Positions 33,992-41,994 of a stretch of 64,000 nucleotides of DNA are shown here, piece by piece (the stretch's first letter is position 1; every line of letters begins with the position of its first letter). The notes below the pieces were generated by a model. That model ran no database searches. It was not told where the DNA came from and saw only the letters and a list, made by a program, of their open reading frames with translations. The position numbers were made by a program, and so were the translations under genes. The DNA is from G965250275 sp965250275 (lineage in GTDB: Bacteria; Pseudomonadota; Alphaproteobacteria; Rhodobacterales; Rhodobacteraceae): contig OZ252297.1 of the NCBI GenBank assembly GCA_965250275.1, positions 4,464,001 through 4,528,000 on the forward strand. The letters run 5' to 3'.

Positions 33992-35446
33992 CTACCCGCC
34001 CATTCGGGATTCGATGCGCTCAACCAGTTGCGCGGGCACACGGTTGCTTTCCAACTGACCCAGAACGCGAGCCTTCGCGGCTTCGGGCATGCGGGTGCTC
34101 GAAGACACAAAGGCGACCAGCCGGGCGCGGCGCTCTTCACTCAGCTCAAGCATTGCTTGCTCTTCGGCCTCAACGGGTGTGTCCCGCAAAGGTCGGACAC
34201 GAATCCCGCCACCCAAAAGGGGCGTGCGTCCGGCGACAACCTCGCGACCTTCCAGGCCTTCTCCGCGCACCAGAATGTCATCACCCTGGCGACGGACGAG
34301 CTCAACCTGCAGTTCTTCCAGGCGATCCTCGGGGTCAAGCACCAGAACTGTGCCTCTGGCGTCCAGCGCAGATGCGGGGAGCAAGGCAACGCCGCTGATT
34401 TCAGGCTCACGCACTTGGACGGTGACGAAATCTCCGGGCTTGAACCCCGGCGCATCATCCAGTCGCGCGAACAACAACCTGCCGGATTGCCCCTGACTGG
34501 CCGCCGCGCCATCGCGTGTGATGATCCCGGTGGCAATCAGGTCCGCGCCGGAGACATCCAGGCGGGCTGTTACCGGGGCTGGGATCAGACGGCCCACCGC
34601 ATCCAGAAGCCTGGCATATTGCGCGGTGGAGACACGAAACACGACCTCAAGCGCATTCGGGTCGACAAGCATCGCCAATTTCTCATTGGCCTGAACCAGG
34701 CGGCCCTCAACCAGACTGACCTCGCTCAGCGCGCCGTCAAACCCGGCGACCAGCTCGGTGTCGTCAAACTTTCGCTGCGCTTCGGAGAGTGTAATCTCGG
34801 CCCGCGCAAGACGCGTGCCCGCCTGATCAACCCTTGCTTCGGCCTGTGCCTCGGCGATGCGCCGCGCCAGTACTGATTGCCGGGCCGAGGCGGCAGCGAG
34901 CTCCGCAGTTTCGACCGCAGTCGCAGTCCCGACACCGCGCGCAGCCAGATCCTTTTGCCGATTGAATGCCTTTTCACGCAGCTCGGCCTGATCCTCCGCA
35001 GCATCGAGTTCCGCCCGCGCCAACGTGAGCGCGCGCTCGGCGTCCCGTTCTTCGGCGCGAGAATCCAGCATGTCGCTCTGAACACGGTCCAGCGCCGCCT
35101 GGGCATCCGCGGGATCAATGCGTAACAGCACGTCCCCAGCAGCGACGACCCCGCCCTCTTCAAACTCGGGTGACAGCATAACCACCTGACCGCCTGTCGC
35201 GGCGCGCAGTTCCAATGTGCGCCGACTCTGCACCTCTCCAAAGGCTTCCAAAATTGGTTCAATGGACTGTAACTCAGCCGTCACAACATTCACCGCAAAG
35301 ACCCGCTCACGCGGCGGTGGCGGCCCACTGTCGCTGTTCATCCGTGTCTGAACTGCGCCCATTACCAACTGCGCGGCATAGATCAGCAGTGCCAGCGTCA
35401 CAGACGCCAGAAACACTCCCACCAGACTTTGCCGCAAAAACCGCAT
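33992..35446 (-). CDS. RND efflux periplasmic adaptor (HlyD/MFP family)
   Basis: A 484-residue membrane-fusion protein: N-terminal anchor helix (about 7-30), a lipoyl-like half (RAATGGQVVMLSPEFEEGGV, DVLLRIDPADA), a long alpha-helical hairpin rich in Ala, Glu, Arg (about 120-215), the second lipoyl half (FDGALSEVSLVEGRLVQANE) and beta-barrel and proximal domains. It joins the RND permease to an outer-membrane channel. A C-terminal helical extension (EEQAMLELSEERRARLVAFV and beyond) is longer than in AcrA and its role is unknown. The permease follows after six bases. Confidence 0.92.
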   Translation of the reverse strand: MRFLRQSLVGVFLASVTLALLIYAAQLVMGAVQTRMNSDSGPPPPRERVFAVNVVTAELQSIEPILEAFGEVQSRRTLELRAATGGQVVMLSPEFEEGGVVAAGDVLLRIDPADAQAALDRVQSDMLDSRAEERDAERALTLARAELDAAEDQAELREKAFNRQKDLAARGVGTATAVETAELAAASARQSVLARRIAEAQAEARVDQAGTRLARAEITLSEAQRKFDDTELVAGFDGALSEVSLVEGRLVQANEKLAMLVDPNALEVVFRVSTAQYARLLDAVGRLIPAPVTARLDVSGADLIATGIITRDGAAASQGQSGRLLFARLDDAPGFKPGDFVTVQVREPEISGVALLPASALDARGTVLVLDPEDRLEELQVELVRRQGDDILVRGEGLEGREVVAGRTPLLGGGIRVRPLRDTPVEAEEQAMLELSEERRARLVAFVSSSTRMPEAAKARVLGQLESNRVPAQLVERIESRMGG

Positions 35447-35542
35447 TGCGCCTTTCCCTCATGGACCACGTTAGATCCATTCCAATAATCTAGCGAGGCA
35501 TGTGAAAATACCAAGCCACAAGGGTGTTAACGCTCGGCTTCG

Positions 35543-36085
35543 TTACTTCCGTCGCTGATTTTCTTCCAATCGTGGCAAGATCTCTACAAAGTTGCAGGGT
35601 CGGTGCCGATAATCGAGCTGTTTGGCCAGAATACCGTCCCACGCGTCCTTGCAGGCGCCTGGACTTCCCGGAAGCGCAAAGAGGTAGGTTCCGCCCGCGA
35701 CTCCTCCTGTGGCGCGGGATTGAACCGCGCTTGTCCCGATTTTCTCCATCGACAGGATCGTGAACACGGTGCCAAAGGCGTCGATCTCTTTTTCATAGAC
35801 GTCGCGATGCGCTTCGACAGTCACGTCCCGGCCTGTCAATCCCGTTCCACCCGTGGAAATCACGACATCCACGTCCGGATCCGCGATCCAGTTTCTCAAT
35901 TGGTTTGCAATCTCTTCGCGCTCATCATGCACAATCTTGCGGTCTGCCAGCGCATGTCCGGCTGCGCTGATACGGTCCACCAACACTTGACCGGAACGAT
36001 CTTCGTCCATCGAACGCGTGTCCGAAACGGTCAGAACCGCAATGCGGATCGGTATGAAATCGATCGAGTCATCAATACGCGACAT
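35543..36085 (-). CDS. moaB: Molybdenum cofactor biosynthesis protein B
   Basis: A 180-residue MoaB/MogA-fold protein that adenylylates or binds molybdopterin before metal insertion. The motif set is IAVLTVSDTRSMDEDRSGQ near the N-terminus, VVISTGGTGLTGRDVT (about 93-108) and LFALPGSPGACKDAWDGIL, which bind the pterin. Length fits bacterial MoaB. It follows the metallophosphoesterase gene by 69 bases on the same strand; it is separate from the other cofactor clusters in the window. Confidence 0.93.
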   Translation of the reverse strand: MSRIDDSIDFIPIRIAVLTVSDTRSMDEDRSGQVLVDRISAAGHALADRKIVHDEREEIANQLRNWIADPDVDVVISTGGTGLTGRDVTVEAHRDVYEKEIDAFGTVFTILSMEKIGTSAVQSRATGGVAGGTYLFALPGSPGACKDAWDGILAKQLDYRHRPCNFVEILPRLEENQRRK

Positions 36086-36154
36086 CTACGTAAACCCTGT
36101 TGTTTGTTGCAAGACTTGCCTCCGGGGCGCCATGAAAGAGCCGATTCAAAGCCT

Positions 36155-36754
36155 TCAGACCCCGATCTCGAACCAGTTTACAGTTGGCCCCAGATTGACG
36201 ACTTCTGTCGTTCCGATGCGTGATCGTTGCCCCCAGCTGTCGTGGATGTGGCCGCAGAGCGCCAGCGTTGGCTGGATCCGTTCGATCGCAAAAAGAAGCG
36301 CCGTAGAACCCACGGACAACCCTTGCGATGTCTGGTCAACATGTCCTTTCGGCGGGGAATGCAGGATCATAATGTCAGCGTGGTCGCAGTCTTCGAGCAA
36401 GGCCGTCGCCTGTGTTTCACTGAAATCGCAAGACCAGTCCCCAAATGGCGTGCGCGGAATGCCGTACCCAAGACCGTAAAGGGTTAGCCCGCCAATCTCA
36501 GCGGGCTCGCCATGCAAAACCGTGACATTTTCAGAAATCGCGTCGCGCAGTTCATCCACGCTCTCCGCATTGCCCGGAACCGCAACCATGGGTGCAGCAA
36601 GGTCGGACAGCATTTCCATCGCCTCATCCAACCCCTGCCGCATGTTACAGAAGTCCCCCGCGCCTATGACGAGATCGGCCTGCGTACTTGCGGCGACCAG
36701 ATCGGCGGCGCGGTTGCGGGCCATGTGCAGATCGGAAAAGGCCAGTATTTTCAT
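36155..36754 (-). CDS. Metallophosphoesterase
   Basis: A 199-residue calcineurin-like phosphoesterase: metal-binding motifs are FSDLH (6-10), GAGDFCN (about 31-37) in place of GDxxD, VPGNAE, and at the C-terminus LHSPPKGHVD and CGHIHDSWG. It could hydrolyse phosphodiesters or nucleotides; no specific substrate can be read. ATG 36754 overlaps the uracil-DNA glycosylase stop (ATGA); a longer upstream reading is antisense-like and has no ribosome site. The order UDG-phosphoesterase-moaB suggests one transcript. Confidence 0.88.
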   Translation of the reverse strand: MKILAFSDLHMARNRAADLVAASTQADLVIGAGDFCNMRQGLDEAMEMLSDLAAPMVAVPGNAESVDELRDAISENVTVLHGEPAEIGGLTLYGLGYGIPRTPFGDWSCDFSETQATALLEDCDHADIMILHSPPKGHVDQTSQGLSVGSTALLFAIERIQPTLALCGHIHDSWGQRSRIGTTEVVNLGPTVNWFEIGV

Positions 36755-37509
36755 ATCTTCTCTCTCAGACGTGCCTGCAAGGACAACAGGTCTGCCCAAG
36801 CCTCGCGTTTGGCGCTGGGGGTACGCAACAGATAGGACGGGTGAAACATCGGCAACGTGGCGCGTCCATGTGCCTCGGTCCAGCGCCCGCGCAGTTTGCT
36901 GATGCCCCGCATTCCCAAAACGGCCTGGCAACTGGTGTTGCCCATCAAAACCAGAGCCTGAGGGTCGGCCAGCGCGATATGCCGCTCCAGAAACGGAGCC
37001 ATCATGGCAATCTCATCCGGATGCGGGTCGCGGTTTTGCGGCGGTCGCCATGGCAAAACATTGGTGATGTAGACTGATCGGTCACGTCCCATCTCGATGG
37101 CGTCCAACATCCGGTCCAACAGTTGCCCGGCGCGCCCCACGAACGGGCGCCCCTCCCGATCTTCATCGCGGCCCGGCGCCTCGCCGATGATCATCACCGG
37201 TGCACCCGGCATGCCATCGGAGAAGACGAAATTGCGCGCGCCCTTTTTTAGCTCACAGTGATCGAAGGCCGCCATTGCTGTAGCCAGTTCCTCGAGCGTG
37301 CTTGCAGATGCAGCGGATGCAAGCGCCACGGCATGCGCATCAATCTCGGCGGGTTGCGAGGCCACCACGGGTTCTGGTTTGGAAGGCGGAGCTACAGCAG
37401 GGGTTTCGTATCGGTTGACCGGCTCATCGCCAATGGCCTCGGTGGCGCCCAGCTCCAACTGCCATTCCAGCAGCGCCTTCGCCTCGTAAAATCCCAGATC
37501 CGAATCCAT
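36751..37509 (-). CDS. Uracil-DNA glycosylase, family 4-like
   Basis: A 252-residue glycosylase removing uracil from DNA. Motif A is GEAPGRDEDREGRPFVGRAG (109-128) and motif B is HPSYLLRTP near 223, both of the family 4 type. Unlike typical family 4 enzymes, which bind 4Fe-4S through four cysteines, this one has only two cysteines in total: C85 (in FDHCELKKG) near the first pair and C194. The third and fourth ligand positions read LPWRPP (W154) and EIAMMAP (M169/M170). About 80 N-terminal residues are low-complexity, as in many alphaproteobacterial members. Divergent from pyrB. Confidence 0.88.
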   Translation of the reverse strand: MDSDLGFYEAKALLEWQLELGATEAIGDEPVNRYETPAVAPPSKPEPVVASQPAEIDAHAVALASAASASTLEELATAMAAFDHCELKKGARNFVFSDGMPGAPVMIIGEAPGRDEDREGRPFVGRAGQLLDRMLDAIEMGRDRSVYITNVLPWRPPQNRDPHPDEIAMMAPFLERHIALADPQALVLMGNTSCQAVLGMRGISKLRGRWTEAHGRATLPMFHPSYLLRTPSAKREAWADLLSLQARLREKI

Positions 37510-37616
37510 GCCGTCACCCTAGCGCCGGTTGAGATGACGTGAAACCGGTTGGCCGGACCGGTTGCCCCACCCGTCGGGTCTTCCTATAAGCGTCTCGTCA
37601 CGCGCCGGAGCTGCCA

Positions 37617-38564
37617 ATGTCCTTTGCCCATCGCCACCTTCTGGGGATCGAACAGCTGCGGCCCGACGATATCAGCGTGTTGCTTGATCTGTCGGACACC
37701 TATGTGGACCTCAACCGTCAGGACAGTAAGCGCTCGGATGTTCTGGCCGGCCTGACCCAGATCAACATGTTCTTTGAAAACTCTACGCGCACGCAGGCCA
37801 GCTTTGAGATCGCCGGCAAACGCCTTGGCGCGGATGTGATGAACATGGCGATGCAGACAAGTTCCGTCAAAAAGGGCGAAACACTGATCGATACGGCGAT
37901 GACGCTGAACGCGATGCACCCTGATCTGCTGGTGGTCCGCCATCCACAGTCGGGCGCGGTCGATCTTCTCGCGCAAAAGGTCAATTGCGCCGTTCTGAAC
38001 GCGGGTGACGGTCGGCATGAGCACCCGACACAGGCTTTGCTCGATGCCCTGACCATTCGCCGCGCGAAGAAACGCCTGCATCGCCTGAACATCGCAATTT
38101 GTGGCGATATCGCGCATTCGCGCGTTGCACGCTCGAATATCCTTCTGTTGGGAAAAATGGAGAATCGCATTCGTTTAATTGGACCACCCACCCTGATGCC
38201 TTCGCAGATCTCGGAATTTGGGGTGGAGGTCTACGAAGATATGCGGGCAGGCCTTCAGGACGTCGATGTGGTGATGATGCTGCGGCTACAGCGGGAACGT
38301 ATGGACGGTGGGTTCATACCGTCGGAGCGCGAATACTACCATCGCTATGGTTTGGACGCCGAAAAGCTCAGCCTCGCCAAGCCGGATGCCATTGTGATGC
38401 ATCCGGGACCCATGAACCGGGGCGTCGAGATCGACGGAACACTGGCCGACGATATCAACCGGTCTGTCATTCAGGATCAGGTGGAGATGGGCGTCGCCGT
38501 GCGAATGGCCGCGATGGAACTGCTGGCGCGCAACCTGCATGCCGATCCGTTGGGGACGGCATGA
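37617..38564 (+). CDS. pyrB: Aspartate carbamoyltransferase catalytic subunit
   Basis: A 315-residue enzyme forming carbamoyl aspartate, the first committed step of pyrimidine synthesis. The carbamoyl phosphate site is FENSTRTQASFEIAG (54-68), with HPTQALLDALTI near 134 and HPGPMNRGVEI near the C-terminus. Length is normal. A pyrI regulatory subunit is not present. The next gene starts in the stop codon (ATGA) and the unit continues through three unknown membrane genes to a pyrC-like gene. Confidence 0.95.
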   Translation: MSFAHRHLLGIEQLRPDDISVLLDLSDTYVDLNRQDSKRSDVLAGLTQINMFFENSTRTQASFEIAGKRLGADVMNMAMQTSSVKKGETLIDTAMTLNAMHPDLLVVRHPQSGAVDLLAQKVNCAVLNAGDGRHEHPTQALLDALTIRRAKKRLHRLNIAICGDIAHSRVARSNILLLGKMENRIRLIGPPTLMPSQISEFGVEVYEDMRAGLQDVDVVMMLRLQRERMDGGFIPSEREYYHRYGLDAEKLSLAKPDAIVMHPGPMNRGVEIDGTLADDINRSVIQDQVEMGVAVRMAAMELLARNLHADPLGTA

Positions 38565-39037
38565 GCCAATCGGATCCGGCTCTGGCGGAGTCTGAAACGC
38601 TGGTCGCCGAATGGCGGCCCACGTTCCGTGTGTTCCTTCACAAACTTGTCCTCGTGGCCGCCCTGACAACTTTGGTGCTGGGAACTATCGGGTTTGGGTA
38701 CTCCTCAAGACCCCTGCTCTGGATCGCCTCTATTCCTGTGTCCATGGCGTTTTATGTGTTCATCTTCAGCGACTTTGACGAGTGGCATCGGCGCAAGACC
38801 GACAAGTGGGTGCTGACGGATCAAAGGCTGCTCTTTTTCAATCAGCGCGACAGTGCCGAAAACGCGGAGGTCGCGCTGATCGATATCGTGCTGGTCAAAC
38901 CTTGGATGACCTGGGCTTTGCGTGTGACGCTGCGCAACCGCCAGACCATCGTCATGAAGTTTTTGCCCGACGTCAAAGCCACGGGGCTGACGCTGCAGAG
39001 GGCGTCACAAGAGGCTATGGGAGGCGTAAATGGCTGA
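38561..39037 (+). CDS. Unknown membrane protein, PH-like domain (pyr cluster gene 1)
   Basis: A 158-residue protein with two transmembrane segments (about 25-45 and 52-70) and a C-terminal domain KWVLTDQRLLFFNQRDSAEN, ALIDIVLVKPWMTWALRVTL, NRQTIVMKFLPDV. The pattern of a 'T(D/N)QRL' strand then an amphipathic strand set resembles bacterial PH (bPH) domains behind a membrane hairpin. Function is unknown. ATG 38561 overlaps the pyrB stop and its own stop overlaps the next gene by eight bases, so it is tightly tied to pyrB expression. Confidence 0.75.
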   Translation: MSQSDPALAESETLVAEWRPTFRVFLHKLVLVAALTTLVLGTIGFGYSSRPLLWIASIPVSMAFYVFIFSDFDEWHRRKTDKWVLTDQRLLFFNQRDSAENAEVALIDIVLVKPWMTWALRVTLRNRQTIVMKFLPDVKATGLTLQRASQEAMGGVNG

Positions 39038-39575
39038 AACCAACGACACTGGTCTGCATGTACGCCCGAATGAGACCGGCGTGGTGCGAGTCTTTGCGCT
39101 GGAGCTGCCGCCCGAGCAGGCCCGGTTCCTGCGCGAACCCGGAGCTGCGGCGCAACTGCTTGGGGTTGCGTCATTGGTTGATGCACAAGTCGATGTTATC
39201 GAACTGCGAGATCTCGATGAGGTCGGGCTGAGCGGTTACCTGACCGAAGGACTGGGTGTCCCTGAAGCAGATGTAGCCACGGATCGCGAGCTACTCGATT
39301 CATTGACCGGTTGGGTCATGGTGGTGCGCAGCAAGGCATTTGGCGGGCATGCAACCACCATGTCCCTCGGAGATGGCGTGCGTTTGGTCGCCCTGCTCGG
39401 AGAGCCGCCGACGGACTGGTCTGCGACACCGCTGAGCACGGACAGCGCAAAGCCTTATTCCGGAGCACGAACCTCGCCGCGCGAAGCGCGCTCGCAAGCA
39501 CGGCGCATCGGATTTACTTGGTTTGCCGTTGTCATGACGCTGATCATCGCGGGCCTCCTTTGGGTGATCCTGTGA
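39030..39575 (+). CDS. Unknown tail-anchored protein (pyr cluster gene 2)
   Basis: A 181-residue protein: a soluble acidic N-terminal domain beginning GLHVRPNETGVVRVFALELP, with VVRSKAFGGHATTMSLGDGV in the middle, a Ser/Arg-rich linker, and one C-terminal transmembrane helix (TWFAVVMTLIIAGLLWVIL), so probably tail-anchored with the domain in the cytoplasm. No family recognised. GGGAGG lies five bases before ATG 39030. It overlaps genes 1 and 3 of the cluster. Annotation by name as a pyrimidine enzyme would not be supported by the sequence. Confidence 0.7.
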   Translation: MAETNDTGLHVRPNETGVVRVFALELPPEQARFLREPGAAAQLLGVASLVDAQVDVIELRDLDEVGLSGYLTEGLGVPEADVATDRELLDSLTGWVMVVRSKAFGGHATTMSLGDGVRLVALLGEPPTDWSATPLSTDSAKPYSGARTSPREARSQARRIGFTWFAVVMTLIIAGLLWVIL

Positions 39576-39943
39576 CCTTTGCGCCTGATCGTGACACCTA
39601 CATTCGCAGCCACATCAGGCTAGCAGCCATCTGCATGGCGGGGGCGATGGCAGTGCTCTGGCTGATGGGAGATCCCAATGTCTGGGTCGGGGCTGTTGCA
39701 GGTCTGGCGGCGATTTCTTTGCGCGGCTGGTATCTGATGAGCGACGAGCTGGAGGCCGTCTGGCAGATCACCGGGGACACCCTTATTGGCCCCGCGGGGC
39801 GCGCTGTGCCGCTGTCGGAAATTGCCCTGGTCCGTTCGCTGGGCAGTTTTGTTCAGGTCGTGACCCAATCGGGTGACAAGCATCTAATCAAATACCAGTC
39901 CGATCCCGCCGCCACCGTGGCAGCGATCGAAAGCGCGCGGTGA
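39572..39943 (+). CDS. Unknown membrane protein, PH-like domain (pyr cluster gene 3)
   Basis: A 123-residue protein with two short hydrophobic segments (about 14-32 and 36-50) and a PH-like C-terminal strand set, VWQITGDTLIGPAGRAVPLS, EIALVRSLGSFVQVVTQSGD, KHLIKYQSDP. It looks like a shorter cousin of the 158-residue protein two genes upstream. GTG 39572 overlaps the previous stop (GTGA). No function known. 127 bases separate it from the pyrC-like gene. Confidence 0.7.
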   Translation: MTFAPDRDTYIRSHIRLAAICMAGAMAVLWLMGDPNVWVGAVAGLAAISLRGWYLMSDELEAVWQITGDTLIGPAGRAVPLSEIALVRSLGSFVQVVTQSGDKHLIKYQSDPAATVAAIESAR

Positions 39944-40070
39944 CCTGACGCGGGCTTGATCCACGACAGGCAGTGCTCAAAAAAGCGCACCAACGGCTTG
40001 CCCACACGGGCTCTTTCATCCTGGACCAAACCCGGTTAATTCCATTGCGCGCTCAGGGATCAGGACGAAG

Positions 40071-41351
40071 ATGGCTAACCTCCTTTTTACCAATGCACGT
40101 CTGATTGATCCGGAACACGGTACAGACCACCCTGGCGCGCTGATTGTCGAAGACGGTATCATCAAAGCCCACGGCCCCGAGGTCGCGGTGCCGGATCATC
40201 CGAATGTCATTGATTGCCGCGGCAGGTGCCTGGCGCCCGGCATCGTCGATATCGGGGTAAAGGTGTGCGAACCGGGCGAGCGGCACAAGGAGAGCTTTCG
40301 GTCTGCCGGCCAGGCGGCCGCGGCTGGTGGCATCACAACCATCGTCACGCGCCCTGACACGACCCCCGATATCGATACGCCCGAGGTGCTCGAGTTCGTG
40401 ACGCGGCGCGCGCAGGCCGACGCGCCGGTCAACGTCTTGCCCATGGCTGCCCTGACCAAGGGGCGCGCAGGACGGGAGATGACCGAAATCGGGTTTCTGA
40501 TGGATGCGGGCGCGGTGGCCTTCACCGATTGCGACCGTGTGATCAGCAACACCAAGGTGTTCTCGCGCGCATTGGCCTATGCCCGGTCCTGTGGCGCGAT
40601 GGTCATCGCCCATGTGCAGGAACCCGGCCTCAGCCAGGGGGCCGCCGCAACGTCGGGCAAATTTGCATCGCTGCGCGGGCTGCCCGCAGTCTCGCCGATG
40701 GCAGAACGCATGGGGCTGGACCGTGACATCGCGCTGTTGGAAATGACCGGTGCCCGGTACCACACCGATCAGATCACCACGGCGCGTGCTCTGCCTGCAC
40801 TGGAGCGCGCCAAGGCCAACGGGCTGGACGTTACCGCCGGTACATCGATCCACCACTTGACGCTCAACGAACTGGACGTGGCGGACTACCGGACCTTCTT
40901 CAAAGTCAAGCCGCCGCTCCGGTCAGAGGATGATCGGCAGGCTGTGATCGACGCGGTGCGGTCCGGGCTGATCGATACAGTCAGCTCGATGCACACACCC
41001 CAGGATGAGGAAAGCAAACGGCTGCCCTTTGAAGAGGCCGCCTCCGGCGCCGTCGCCCTTGAAACGCTATTGCCCGCCGCGCTGCGTCTCTATCACTCGG
41101 ATCAACTGACCCTGCCAACGCTGTTTCGGGCATTGTCCCTGAACCCAGCCAAGCGGTTGGGTCTGAAGGCGGGCAGCCTTGGCACGGGTTCACCGGCCGA
41201 TCTTGTTCTTTTTGATCCTGACGCGCCTTTCGTGCTGGATCGCTTCGCCCTACACTCCAAGTCCAAGAACACCCCGTTTGATGGTGCCCGTATGCAAGGC
41301 CGCGTTCTGGCCAGCTACGTCGCCGGACGCGAAGTTTACAAAAGGTCCTGA
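40071..41351 (+). CDS. Dihydroorotase homologue lacking metal-binding residues (PyrC'-like)
   Basis: A 426-residue amidohydrolase of the dihydroorotase type. The fold is kept (PGIVDIGVKVCEPGERHKES, KVKPPLRSEDDRQAVIDAVR, HTPQDEESK), but key residues are not: the HxH metal pair after the first strand is G62 and K64, the neighbouring substrate Arg is C66, and the metal Asp of the TDHAPH motif is M307. Other expected positions (D153, H181, H261) remain. It therefore probably cannot hydrolyse dihydroorotate. Pseudomonas pyrB is followed by an inactive pyrC' whose product assembles with aspartate carbamoyltransferase, and a similar structural role is the best guess. AGGA precedes ATG 40071. Confidence 0.85.
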   Translation: MANLLFTNARLIDPEHGTDHPGALIVEDGIIKAHGPEVAVPDHPNVIDCRGRCLAPGIVDIGVKVCEPGERHKESFRSAGQAAAAGGITTIVTRPDTTPDIDTPEVLEFVTRRAQADAPVNVLPMAALTKGRAGREMTEIGFLMDAGAVAFTDCDRVISNTKVFSRALAYARSCGAMVIAHVQEPGLSQGAAATSGKFASLRGLPAVSPMAERMGLDRDIALLEMTGARYHTDQITTARALPALERAKANGLDVTAGTSIHHLTLNELDVADYRTFFKVKPPLRSEDDRQAVIDAVRSGLIDTVSSMHTPQDEESKRLPFEEAASGAVALETLLPAALRLYHSDQLTLPTLFRALSLNPAKRLGLKAGSLGTGSPADLVLFDPDAPFVLDRFALHSKSKNTPFDGARMQGRVLASYVAGREVYKRS

Positions 41352-41959
41352 TGCCGCCATTCGATTCTGCGCCAACAATTCTGTTGCTCTGGGCCATCAT
41401 CGGATACGCTCTGGGATCGATCCCATTTGGCATGTTGCTGGCGCGGGTCATGGGTCTTGGGAACTTGCGCGAGATCGGCTCGGGAAACATTGGCGCAACC
41501 AATGTACTGCGCACAGGCAACAAAGCGGCAGCCGCACTGACCCTATTGCTGGACGGCGCGAAAGGCGCGGCAGCGGTGCTGCTGGCGCGCAGTTTCGCGG
41601 GTGAGGATGCCGCACAAATTGCGGGTCTGGCGGCATTCCTGGGACATTGCTTCCCGGTTTGGCTTGGGTTTCGCGGGGGCAAAGGCGTGGCCACCCTGCT
41701 CGGGATCTGGCTGTCCCTGGCATGGCCGGTGGGTCTGGCATGCTGCGCCACATGGCTTGTCGCCGTCGCACTCAGCCGCACCTCATCTATGGGGGCCTTG
41801 GCGGCAGCCGCGCTATCGACCGTCTGGGCTGTGGCGTTAGGCTACGGTGCGACCATGATTCTGGGTATGGTGCTGACTGTTCTGGTGTTCTTGCGGCACA
41901 GTGAAAACATCAAACGCATCCGGGCAGGCAGAGAGCCACGGATCGGGCAGAAGAATTGA
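41351..41959 (+). CDS. plsY: Acyl-phosphate glycerol-3-phosphate acyltransferase
   Basis: A 202-residue polytopic membrane enzyme that acylates glycerol-3-phosphate using acyl phosphate, starting phospholipid synthesis. The three PlsY motifs are visible: GYALGSIPFGMLLAR followed by IGSGNIGATNVLRTG, GHCFPVWLGFRGGKGVATLLG, and LRHSENIKRIRAGREPR at the C-terminus. Its ATG shares a base with the pyrC' stop (TGATG), so it is translationally coupled to the pyr cluster. It is convergent with gshA. Confidence 0.95.
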   Translation: MPPFDSAPTILLLWAIIGYALGSIPFGMLLARVMGLGNLREIGSGNIGATNVLRTGNKAAAALTLLLDGAKGAAAVLLARSFAGEDAAQIAGLAAFLGHCFPVWLGFRGGKGVATLLGIWLSLAWPVGLACCATWLVAVALSRTSSMGALAAAALSTVWAVALGYGATMILGMVLTVLVFLRHSENIKRIRAGREPRIGQKN

Positions 41960-41994
41960 TCGCCGGACGCGCATCTGCTGCGCAGTGAAGAGTT

